NCBI GenBank assembly: GCA_022885665.1
Contig: JAGQDJ010000055.1
Coordinates: 434,001-498,000 of the forward strand
DNA from: Triops longicaudatus
Taxonomy: Eukaryota > Arthropoda > Branchiopoda > Notostraca > Triopsidae
Direction of reading: 5' to 3'
Length of the DNA stretch: 64,000 bases
The translations under genes were made by a program, and so were the position numbers. The notes beneath the pieces were generated by a model. The model searched no databases, was not told where the DNA came from, and saw only the letters and a list, made by a program, of their open reading frames with translations. The first letter of the stretch is position 1, and every line of letters begins with the position of its first letter. This document shows positions 21,801 through 31,910 of this stretch, one piece after another.

Positions 21801-23983
21801 CTTTGCCATCAAGCGAGTTAAAAACTGTGGATGTGTGCCAGCAGCCCAAAGACGTAGGACCGTGTCGAGGGTACGTCCCTTCTTTCTATTACAACAGTGC
21901 TAAAGGAACATGTGAGCGTTTCTTTTTCGGTGGCTGCAAAGGTAACGGTAACCGATTCGAGTCCATCCAAGTCTGCCAGAAGCAATGCGTCAAGCGGTCT
22001 GGAAAGAGTGACCAATCTTCCGAAAGTAATTAACTTTTAAATAGAACAAAATAAAAAAAAGTAAATAAAAAATAACTAAGATTTTAAAAAGAAAGTTAAT
22101 TCGTTTTATTTAACCCTGCAAAGTTTGTAGCTTGCCGTTGGTTGAAGGACCTTGTAGAGCCCAGAAGCGAAGATTTTTCTTCAATGCTACTTCCCAGCAA
22201 TGCGAATCTTTCAACTACGGTGGTTGCAAAGGAAACGACAACAATTTTGTAACGTTAACGTTATGCGAGGCGCAATGTAAACCGAAAGTAGCATTCGAAG
22301 CCACAACTCCTGATAATCCTGTTAATCATAGCGTTCTCCTACGATCCAACCCTAGCGTAACTTCAACTCCAGCTCCTACAGTAACAACTACCTCTGCTCC
22401 AGGTAATGTGATAAAACTGCATTGCCAAATTACACAATTGGTCATCTTGTCGATACCAACATTGTCCTTACTATAAAAAACGCCACCTGTGACCTATGAT
22501 GGCGGCTTTCAATGACCTATGATTGTTTGGCAAGATGACTATTTTCACACCGTTTAAAGGCCAGAAAAAAAGACTTAAGTTTTAATCGTGATCACTTAAT
22601 TAGAATTTATGGTTGATAAATAATCTTCCAGATATGCTCCAAACAACCTTAAGTGGCATTTCAATAACTGGATCTTTTCTTTCATCTACAGACTTTTGTT
22701 CTCTGCCAGCGGATGTTGGGCCCTGCAAAGCCAAAAACACGCGTTTCTTCTACGATTCGATCAGCGGTCAATGTCAACAATTTATTTTCGGAGGCTGCAA
22801 AGGAAATCAGAACAACTTTGTCACCCAAGAAGCTTGCGAATCAGCATGCCGATCTGGAGCACCACCAGCACTACCAGTGGAAACACGGCGCAACAACAGA
22901 CTTTTGCCCGTCTTAGGTCGCGAGCAATGCAAACTGCCCAAGGATACTGGACCTTGTCGTATGGCAGCTCCCAGATTCTATTTCAATTCACAAACAGGCA
23001 AATGCGAGCCTTTTGTCTACGGAGGTTGTGACGGAAACGCGAATAACTATATTACTGCTGAGGAATGTGAAATACGTTGCGGCAAGGGTATAAGCCGTAA
23101 AGAATTCGACGAAATCATGGGTCATCGTCGGCCTGATCAAGAGCACGGCTCACACACACATGCCCGTTCAAGTGAGTCGCTTTTTTTACTGTTGTAAAAA
23201 ATCCTTTAATAATTAACTGCGTGCTCTAGTAATCGGGTTGTAGGGTACTGTTGTGTGTAAGTGGAAGGAAAAAATAATCTGTGTTAATGATGTTCAAATA
23301 AGCAGAATTGTTTTTCTTGTTCCAGGAGTTCGTTATAACGAGATTCTGCTGTATTGTCTAACGCATTTAAAGGATTTCTATGAATGTTCTTGCTAGGGCC
23401 TGATGTACTGGACGGGACACCCAAATATCATTGCGGCTTACCAGCTGATCCGGGCTTTTGCTTAGCGTTCAAGCCTCGGTTTTATTACAATTCTGAGGCT
23501 GAAAAGTGCGAGCGGTTCATTTACGGAGGCTGCAGAGGCAACGCTAATAATTTCCGTACAGAACAAGAATGCTTGGATAGCTGTGGTAGCCAAGATAGCC
23601 GGAAAGGTAAGGTTTTGTTTCGTGTTACAAAAAATATGTAATCGAAGCTAAATGATCTTTTGCTTTTAGCGAGGCTTCCTGAAGAGAGCGTTTGTCGGTT
23701 CGGGAATATTACTCTGAACAGGGGCGACCAGTTACCCGCCAATGATAAATGTCTTAATTGTATTTGCGTCACGCCTCCTGATTTGACCTGCAGGCGTATT
23801 GCATGTGCTATACAACCGCGCAAAGCTTCTATAAGCCTTCCAGATGGGCCAGGATCCACTGATGATGAAGCCGATGATAAAGACGATTTGAAAAAGGATT
23901 CTAGAGAGAACGATGATCAGGATAAGGCCGGAGCTAAAAAGAGTTCTAGTGAAGAAACCGAGAAAGAAAATGACGACGATTAA
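18834..23983 (+). CDS. Secreted Kunitz/WAP/VWC mosaic protein
   Basis: Sixteen phase-consistent exons encode about 1083 residues: 18834-18888, 19325-19528, 19655-19876, 19931-20326, 20384-20509, 20585-20717, 20775-20890, 20947-21057, 21116-21226, 21300-21484, 21649-21733, 21801-22025, 22124-22402, 22692-23171, 23397-23606, 23670-23983. Order: signal peptide, divergent Kunitz-like module, atypical Kunitz (GGCARTENLF), WAP domain (CPARDG...CVP), Kunitz, a half VWC, two VWC modules, six Kunitz domains, a half VWC and an acidic tail. P1 residues of the canonical Kunitz domains are F, K, R, R, K, R and L in order, so several should inhibit trypsin-like proteases. Most introns are phase 1, fitting exon shuffling; one Kunitz is split by a phase 0 intron after GGCN. 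Exon 14 has a second in-frame acceptor at 22632. A polyadenylation signal lies at 24125-24130. It resembles no single named family; it shares modules with papilin and WFIKKN proteins but lacks their other domains. Confidence 0.85.
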
Positions 23984-24124
23984 GCTCACGAATTATCATA
24001 TTAATTGTCGAGAACAATTGTTTTCCAAAGGTATGTAATTTTGTTTTACCCAAACGCAACACGGTTGTAAAAGGGGCTGCAATCGGCTAAGATTGTAAGC
24101 AAATTTTCATGCATAATATGTACT

Positions 24125-24130
24125 AATAAA
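24125..24130 (+). terminator. AATAAA polyadenylation signal of the mosaic gene
   Basis: AATAAA lies 142 bp after the stop codon of the Kunitz/WAP/VWC gene. Simple motif match. Confidence 0.5.
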
Positions 24131-24689
24131 AATGTTGGACATTAAAACGATAAATTTTCTTATTCAAATAGCATTTCACACGATTGAAATATTAAATTCC
24201 TAAACTGTTAAAATACTGGACATATTTGTGAAGCGTTCTTGATGGTCCATGTTTACCATTCGCCGCAGTCAAGGACACGAACGTAAGTCTATTTGGAATG
24301 CACGCCATCATTCACGTTCAAGGCATTTTCAGTGCCATTTTTTCACTGGCCCTAAGTTATGAACATTCATTTTCGAGAAGTTTTCATTTAGCACGTGATT
24401 GAAAATATAAAATTATATAACATATCCATTGTTTAGGCTCTGTTGGCGCTGAGTACGTATACAATTCTATGTAATTGCCCGAAGTTTACAACAGAACAAT
24501 ATCGTCGTTACGAACCCTTTATAACGAACTTTCGCATATAATGAACACGTTGCAAGACCTTTACGCTCCAAGTTATGTTGAGGCTAAGAAAAAGCGTCTG
24601 GTAGAGGAAACTCGAGTCAATAGTAACTTTTTGTGCTTTGTCAGTTTTTTTCTCGTCGCACGAAAATTAACTGTCATCTGAATCCATAA

Positions 24690-25392
24690 CCACTAGATGC
24701 AGATATAGCTCTGCTCTCTGTTAAGCAATCGTTTGCTTCTTAAAAACTAAAAATAAGGTTTAGCTATCCTTCAAACTAAGAGGCCTCCGTTTGTTACTAC
24801 CGGATAACCTGTGTATGCAAAAGTAACATTGTATTTAATGTGCGTTTTTCCATAAGAAACTTTACAATTAAACTGCTAATGATTCGTTAAAAGTATCGTA
24901 ACAAAAGTTTGCAATTGCAGTCCCAAGCGATACTGGAACATTTTAGCTTCGTATCCGTAAAAAAACAGCACGCTGTGAGAAAAACTGTATAAATAAATGG
25001 AAGAATGCAACAAAAATCGGCTGTTACTACCGTTTCGACGGGTGTCCTAGGAATTTTAGGCCTCCTATAAAAATAACTATGGGACTACGGTGTCCAAGCT
25101 TTTTGCATACTATTCAGTAGCATTCGGTGAGTTAAAAAAATATTTTGTATAAATTTCTGGCCATCTATAGTGAACACAATGGGCGAACACATGCCACCCA
25201 TTTTCTTAAAAAAGGTAAACATTAGACAAAGGTAGAAATTGGACATTATTGAATATGTTGATTAATTCTCAATCATTCCACATGGAAATTTTTAAAAGAG
25301 TACTCTGTGGTATATTACACGAATGATTTTTCACAGCACAAAGAAAACTTTTGTTCAAAAGTTATGATTTTTTTACTTTCGCGTCACGTTAC
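24690..25392. repeat. Diverged direct repeat, copy A
   Basis: Copy A aligns in order with copy B (25575-26536). Shared landmarks: gcatatctgc/gcagatatagctctgc, ctgttaagc, tgcgtttt-c-ataagaaact, aatcggctgttac, ttcagtagcattc, ggacattattgaatat/g, and ttactttcgcgtcac. No coding potential was seen. It may be an old tandem duplication or two insertions of one unclassified element. Confidence 0.6.
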
Positions 25393-25574
25393 TTTTGAAC
25401 CGAGTGTCCATGAACTTTAAATATACCTAACTTTTTCTGTTTCTCGAGGGTTCGTTATTAGAGCTTACACAGTATTTGTCTTACAGTAGTTTTATGGGAA
25501 TTAGAAGGTAGGGACAATAGTAATGTATAGGTTTTGTAATTTTTTCTGGTAAACGAACTTAACTTAGATGGAAT

Positions 25575-26536
25575 CATCTGAGTGTATAATCACTAAGTGA
25601 ATAGAATGCAAAATCCAAAAGCAAAAGCATATCTGCTTTCTGTTAAGCTATTGTATGCCCCTTAAAAAGTAAAACAAGATAAAACTAGCGTTCAAACTAG
25701 GAGGCTCTCGTTTGTTAGAGCCCTGTAACATGTGGAAAAAAAAAATTAATATCGTGTTTAACGTGCGTTTTCCTATAAGAAACTAATCAAATTTTTATGA
25801 TCCACTAGACGTAGCGTAACGAAGGTTTGTAGTTACAGTCACAAGCAATATTGGAAGGTTTAAGCTCCATCTCCGTCAAAAAATGGTGTAGATAGAGAAA
25901 AGTTGTAGAATTTAAACGGACAAATGCAATGTGTTGTGAAAGCGCCATTTCAAACGCAACACGATACCATGACAACATCCTAAAGATAAACGGTGTGTAT
26001 TGTTTTTACAGCGTATAGTTGCTTTCTTCGTAGTTAATTACGGTTGTTTAATATACTTCAGATAAGACAACCGTTATTCTTCTGTCTGCGATGGTTTTTC
26101 TCACAGCCGACAGTTATGAATTCCAAAGAAGCTACGTTGTGCAGCGTTTTCACGACTCGTTCCCACGGTCGGGAAATCGGCTGTTACAACTGTTTCCACG
26201 GATGTCCTACGATTTCTAGGTCTCCTGTAAAATAATTATAGGATTGTGATGTCTGAGACTTTCAAGTCTTGTTCAGTAGCATTCAGTGAACTCACAAATG
26301 TTGCGTAAAAATTATTGATTATCTGTAATGAACGCAACAGACGAAACAGTACCACCCATTTCTCCTGAAAAAGGTAACGAAATCGGACATTATTGAATGT
26401 CTCGATTAATTCTTAATAATTCCGCATTCAGCGTTTTAATGCTAGTTAACGGTATGTGACATGACTATGATTTTTTACAGCCATAAGAAACCTCTCGCTC
26501 AGAAATTATGTCGTTTGTTACTTTCGCGTCACTTTA
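25575..26536. repeat. Diverged direct repeat, copy B
   Basis: Second copy of the unit at 24690-25392, same orientation, with many substitutions and an extra insertion of about 200-250 bp around 25930-26170. The shared order of landmarks over the whole length shows it is a true duplication, not chance similarity. Confidence 0.6.
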
Positions 26537-26784
26537 CTTTGGTGCCTATGATGCTCCTCTAACGAACTTCTGCAAAACACCATCGAAGAGTCATTCATAA
26601 CCGTGAATAGACATTTAAGATTTTGTCATTACAATTAAAGGCAATTTCGAGGTAATGCTTGACTTTGAGGGAACAAAGAAGACTTGTATTAAAACTTTGA
26701 AACTGGAATTACATGTATTGTGAGGTTGTCCGGTGAGGTATAATAGCTAAGATAGGGGAGTAAATAAATAAGAATTTTTGTTGA

Positions 26785-27851
26785 CTAACAGTCTGGTTTA
26801 AAATTGCCCCCAGGAGGTTTACAGTTCACAAGCGAAACGGTGGCGGTTTGTTTACCATTAACTGTCGAAAAAGTAACCTTTGGTACCGTAACAACGGTGG
26901 TTTCGAGGACGGTTCTCGTGGCGAACAGGAGTCGTTCCGCTCCGGCTTGGCCTTGCAGAGATTGTTCCAAGGAGTCGGCCTGTGAATTACTGCTCTCTAG
27001 GGCCACTATGCTGCTGGGAAGAGATTTAGGCTCGGAACTGGGTAGCGCTGTTGGTTTAATTCTGGATGTGGGCACCGGCAGACAAAGATATGAATTAAAA
27101 CCCTAAATATATTGTAAATGTTTTTTCCCCTGAATTATTCTTAAAATAATATTTTTCTATTAAACAGTAGAATCTCTTTTATAATATTTTTTTTTTTACC
27201 GCGAACTGTCGATTATAGTAAAATTCATAAAATCCAGAATTGTGTAAATATACAGAAAAAAGTCTGATAAGCGAGCTTCGGATGTAGTGAAAAGTTTTCC
27301 AGATCCCAAAATTATTCGTTATAATGACATTCCTTGTTATATTGACAGTGTGCGTTTAAGAGATATGGACTTACGCCAATAATAGACAACAGAAATACTG
27401 CAAGAAAGGAACGCAATGTTGCAGATTTTTTCGCGTGCTTGGTTAGTTTAGACTTACTAAATATTGGAAAATTCTAAACTTTAAGCAATGCTGTCAAATT
27501 TATTAACCTAAAACCGACTTACAGCTGGATCTGGACTTGGGTAGGTATGATCACCCCGTTGGGCAAAATCTGGATGAAAATAGGTTTTTCCTCGTAGTAC
27601 AGCCCACGTCGACGTCTGGCCGCACATGCAGTAATATTAGCTAGGGACGTGAAGCAAGTAGGGTTTACGGTTGTAGGAACAACGGTCGTAGAAGTCGTGA
27701 TTGACGTCACTGTCTTAGTGACAACTGCAGGTAAAAATTTGCCTTGTCGGTCGTCAGCAACTATTGCCTCGTCCACAGCCGAAGTACTTGCTGTGCAACA
27801 GCAAAACACGACGAAAGTGATTAAAAAGGCCTGAGCGATTGGGAAAACCAT
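26785..27851 (-). CDS. Small secreted protein, unknown function (T/V-rich)
   Basis: Two exons (27523-27851 and 26785-27061) give 201 residues. The start ATG is at 27849-27851. A signal peptide is clear (MVFPIAQAFLITFVVFCCC, then TASTSA). The mature part has two similar T/V-rich segments, one in each exon: TKTVTSITTSTTVVPTTV followed by NPTC, and TRTVLETTVVTVPKVTF followed by a later Cys. Between them is a basic AARRRRG site that could be cut by a furin-like protease. There is no domain I can name. The exon 2 acceptor was placed at 27062 because it restores frame with the phase 2 donor; an acceptor at 27112-27113 would lead to an early stop. It is transcribed opposite to its Kunitz neighbours. 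Confidence 0.65.
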
Positions 27852-27893
27852 TTCTTTCGTTTTTAATCTTTGGTCAGCAAAGAGGCTAAATCT

Positions 27894-27930
27894 CAACTGT
27901 CAATTCCTTCCTGATAAACCGCCTTATATA
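27894..27930 (-). promoter_or_regulatory. TATA box and initiator of the small secreted protein gene
   Basis: On the minus strand TATATAAGG (27922-27930) is followed about 30 bp downstream by ACAGTT (27895-27900). The coding start is 27851. Confidence 0.55.
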
Positions 27931-29464
27931 CGACTTCAAATCAATTTATTGGTATGGATAACGCTGAACTGATCGTTTCTTATGCTTTTATCCAGAAAAA
28001 GCATGCTTGCATAACTAAAACGCGGACAGACTGGGAATTATTAACTTTCCTGCATTTGGGTTCAAGGACAATATTCCTGACATTGAATCTTTGGCTATAG
28101 ACAACCGATCAAGGGTACTGAACTCAGGAGCCTCCCGAGTATCCAATGAGAATATTAATTAGGAGCTTCCGAGCGACAAACGCTATAGCTTTATTGACCT
28201 CAAAATGTCTCATGGACTGCTTTTGATATGCTGTATAGAATACGACATCGATTTGCGTTGGGCTTAGTTTACCAAATACACAAAAGCATCTTGTTAGAAT
28301 GAACCTATCGAGAACAGGTTAACTGTTCGGTATATCCGAAGTTCTTTATACCAGACGTTTATTCTGTAAATTTACACAACTGGGAGCCTTTAACCCGTAT
28401 TGGCAACCCCAAACCTTTTCCTAGCGCCAATAACGCACTAATTGCTGCGATTTGCGCGAAATGCTGATGAGTTTGAATAATTTGTATGTGGTGTTTCTAT
28501 TCTGACGGTCTCATGTTATTACTTTTACTTTTCAGTTTGTTTCGACTATTGTTTCTTATATCTCTGCCTTCATTGTTCGAGATGTGTCGAGTTTTGTTGC
28601 TGTATCCTAGCCTTTACTTTGGAAGATTTTTGTATTTTTGTTTGCTGAATACATTATCCTCTTTGAAATTTGTTTAAAAAAATTTATTTACTATCCACTT
28701 TAAATTCTAAGTCCTTGACAGTACATTTAATAAATATTTCAGAATGATCTTACATGACTGTTCTTGACGACCTTGACCCATTACTGTGTTTCATCGGAAA
28801 AGTAATATGGCGGGAAGAAATTATATTTTCCGACAAAGGGACATTCATTACCCTTAAGTGCTTCGAGAATGAGCTAAAAAAGGAAAAATGTTTACGTTTA
28901 AGTGCTTCACTGGTCATTTCCGAGGCGGGAAAACCTTAATCAGCACTTCTTAAACAAGTCAGATTTGAAACTTGGCAACGAAGGAAGCCTTTGTGCCTTA
29001 TTCATCCCTCCAAAGTTGAAGGGCTGTTCACGTAGGCGAGCTGTAAGCTTTCAGCGACAATATTCTGCACTGCTTCAGGTTCAGCTGTTACTATGGAGCA
29101 TAGCAAAGCACTGTGCCCTCATTTTAAAGAAACACGCTGAAAAAAAGCACATTTGTTTACAAAAGTATTCTAAACAAATCGAGTTTCCTGGAACGAAAAT
29201 GTATACGTGCGACTTATATTTCAATTATAGAACCAACGGCCTAAGGCTTTGACGCTGAAAACGGATGCGATGGAAGAGACGATAAGATTTATGTTTAACA
29301 TTTTTAAGAATTTGTACACCTATAAGAAGGCTGAAAACGGGCAGCGTTCTGTTATTTCAAGGGTATTGGTAGTGGAGAAAGTTTGAATTGTTCCACTTGC
29401 CTTACCGGTTGTGAATATATCCCTAGAGTAGCGTGTTCTGTCTCCGAGAGCTTTATACAGTGCA
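27931..29464. other. Intergenic, nothing recognisable
   Basis: Upstream flanks of the small secreted gene (minus) and the amplified Kunitz-WAP gene (plus). Only short open frames with no domain similarity or splice support. Confidence 0.55.
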
Positions 29465-31910
29465 ATGAAGCTGACGTTTTTCATCTTAGCCTTTGTAGGC
29501 TATGCATCTGCCCGGTCTAGTAAGTAAATACTAATGATATAGTGACATTAAATGTATTAAGCATGTAAAATGAACTAACGTAATAGTATGCTGCTCATAA
29601 CTTAGGAAGGCTAGAGAAGATGTGCAAAATGCCGGTAGATAAAGTAGACCTCGATTGTGATAAAGATATTCGTATGTGGGCTTTCAACACTACATCGCAA
29701 CAATGTGAACGTTTCGAGCTTCGTGGATGCCGGCTAGGATTTGAGGTTCTCAATTTGTACGACACTAGGCAGGACTGTATGTCACATTGCGACAAGTCGA
29801 GTAAGTTAACCTAACATCAATTAAATCTCAACATTTTTAACTCGCTCTCATTGGATAAAACCAGATCCGCTTCTTAACGTGGAAGCGCCCCCGACAGACA
29901 TCTGTTTCTTGCCCATTACCAAGGGCATTATGCAATGCTTAGCTGCCTTTGACATGTGGACGTTCGATGTGTTTGCACCTGAAGGCCCTCGTTGCGTAGA
30001 AACGATCTACGGCGGATGCTACGGAACTGAGAATTTATTCGACAACAAAACGCAATGCACTGCTGCTTGCGCGACCGCAGCAACAAGTAAATTCGAAATA
30101 CAAAAGAGTGTCTCTGAGGAGAAATCACTAACTTACATACAATCAATAGAAATCCAAGAACAATGCCCGGCCCGGAATGAAGTAACTTCCTGCAGCAAAT
30201 TCTGCTTCGGAGATCGTGACTGTAACGCGGGCGAAGTTTGCTGTCCGAGTCGTGACAGTAAATGCGGAGCGCAATGCGTTCCCCTAGCGAGATCTTCAAG
30301 AAAGGAGAAAGTGGATGAATGTTCGACACCGGTTAACATCAAGGATCCTAACTGTGACTACAAAGTCCGGATGTGGGCTTTCAACACAAACTCGCAGCAA
30401 TGTGAACGTTTTGAGCTCAACGGTTGTCACCTAACATTGGAAGCTACAAATTTGTACAACACTAAGCACGAATGTATGTCGCGATGCGACAAGTTGAGTA
30501 AGTTAACCTATTCTTATCATCTCATGACGCAATGTGTCAATATAGTGAACAACTGGCTGCCTCCAAGGCAGATTACCAGCATATCATGAACAGTTGAGAT
30601 GGCTCATGCGTAAATGAGCTTCTGGTGCAACTGAACATAAAACTTGTTCTTGTTTGAATTAAACCAGATCCGCTTCTTACCTTGGAAGTGCCCCCGACAG
30701 ACATCTGTTTCTTGCCCACTACCAAGGGCATTATGCAATGCTTAGCTGCCTTTGACAGGTGGACTTTCGATGTGTTTGCACCTGAAGGCCCTCGTTGCGT
30801 AGAAACGGTCTACGGCGGATGCTACGGAACTGAGAATTTATTCGACAACAAAACGCAATGCACTGCTGCTTGCGCGACCGCTGCAACAAGTAAAAACGAA
30901 ATACAAAAGAGTGTCTCTGAGGAGAAATCATTAACGTACATATAATCAACAGAAATCCAAGAACAATGCCCGGCCCGGAATGAAGTAACTTCCTGCAACA
31001 AATTCTGCTTCGGAGATCGTGACTGTAACGCGGACGAAGTTTGCTGTCCGAGCCATGACAGTAAATGCGGAGCGCAATGCGTTCCCCTAGCGAGATATCT
31101 AAGAAAGGAAACTGAGGAGGATTGCTCGACGCCGGTAAACGTCGAGGATCCTATCTGTTACTTCCAAGTCCAGAAGTGGGCTTTTAACAATAACTCGCAA
31201 CAATGTGAACGTTTTGAGCTCAACGGTTGTCACCTAACATTGGAAGCTACAAATTTGTACAACACTAAGCACGAATGCATGTCGCGATGCGACAAGTTGA
31301 GTAACTTAACCTATTATTATCTCATGACGCATTGTATCAATAGAGTTAACAATTGGCTGTCTCCAAGGCAGATTAACTGCATATCATGAACAGTTGAGAT
31401 GGGTCATAAGAAAATGAGTTTATGATGCAACTGAACATAAAACTTGTTCTTGTTTGAATGAAACCAGATCCGCTTCTTAACGTGGAAGCGCCCCCGACAG
31501 ACATCTGTTTCTTGCCTACTACCAAGGGCATTATGCAATGCTTAGCTGCCTTTGACATGTGGACGTTCGATGTGTTTGCACGTAAAGGCCCTCGTTGCGT
31601 AGAAACGGTCTACGGCGGATGCTACGGAACTGAGAATTTATTCGACAACAAAACCCAATGCACTGCTGCTTGCGCGACCGCTGCAACAAGTAAAAACGAA
31701 ATACAAAAGAGTGTCTCTGAGGAGAAATCATTAACGTACATATAATCAACAGAAATCCAAGAACAATGCCCGGCCCGGAATGAAGTAACTTCCTGCAACA
31801 AATTCTGCTTCGGAGATCGTGACTGTAACGCGAACGAAGTTTGCTGTCCGAGCCATGACAGTAAATGCGGAGCGCAATGCGTTCCCCTAGCGAGATCTTC
31901 ATCAGACTAA
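29465..31910 (+). CDS. Tandemly amplified Kunitz-WAP secreted protein
   Basis: Eight exons encode 589 residues: 29465-29519, 29606-29800, 29865-30086, 30150-30497, 30668-30889, 30953-31300, 31468-31689 and 31753-31910. All introns are phase 1. Order: signal peptide (MKLTFFILAFVGYASA), a divergent six-Cys Kunitz-like module, then three units, each an atypical Kunitz exon (222 nt, GGCYGTENLF) plus a WAP exon. The first two WAP exons are 348 nt and also carry the divergent Kunitz-like module; the last stops soon after the WAP domain. The signal, divergent module, atypical Kunitz and WAP order matches the first four exons of the mosaic gene at 18834, so the two are paralogues. The units repeat with a period of about 800 bp and are nearly identical, introns included. 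WAP modules keep the eight cysteines. Protease-inhibitor or antimicrobial roles are typical of WAP/Kunitz proteins, but the loops here are atypical. Confidence 0.85.
29865..30667 (+). repeat. Intragenic tandem unit 1 (Kunitz + WAP + divergent module)
   Basis: 803 bp unit from the start of exon 3 to just before exon 5. It matches the unit at 30668-31467 in exons and introns, including the long intron with its acatatcatgaacagttgag / ttgttcttgtttgaat landmarks. The short internal intron 30087-30149 (63 nt) lacks the in-frame TAA present in units 2 and 3. Confidence 0.85.
30668..31467 (+). repeat. Intragenic tandem unit 2
   Basis: 800 bp unit. Near-identical to unit 1 except for a diverged island around 31100-31200, which encodes the linker and the Cys1-Cys3 part of the divergent Kunitz-like module. 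Its donor after exon 6 is GTAACT rather than GTAAGT. Confidence 0.85.
31468..31910 (+). repeat. Intragenic tandem unit 3, truncated
   Basis: Matches the first 440 bp of units 1 and 2 (atypical Kunitz exon, short intron with in-frame TAA, WAP), then diverges after GCGAGATCTTC and stops at TAA 31908-31910. The divergent Kunitz-like module is missing. Confidence 0.85.

Larger units (their letters stand above)
23984..26784. other. Intergenic region dominated by a diverged direct repeat
   Basis: After the 3' end of the mosaic gene there is no supported coding sequence. From about 24.69 to 26.54 kb the DNA consists of two diverged copies of one sequence, listed separately. Short motifs such as cgttataacgaac near 24500-24560 and ctctaacgaacttc near 26556 look like relics of pogo/Tigger-type termini. 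Confidence 0.55.
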
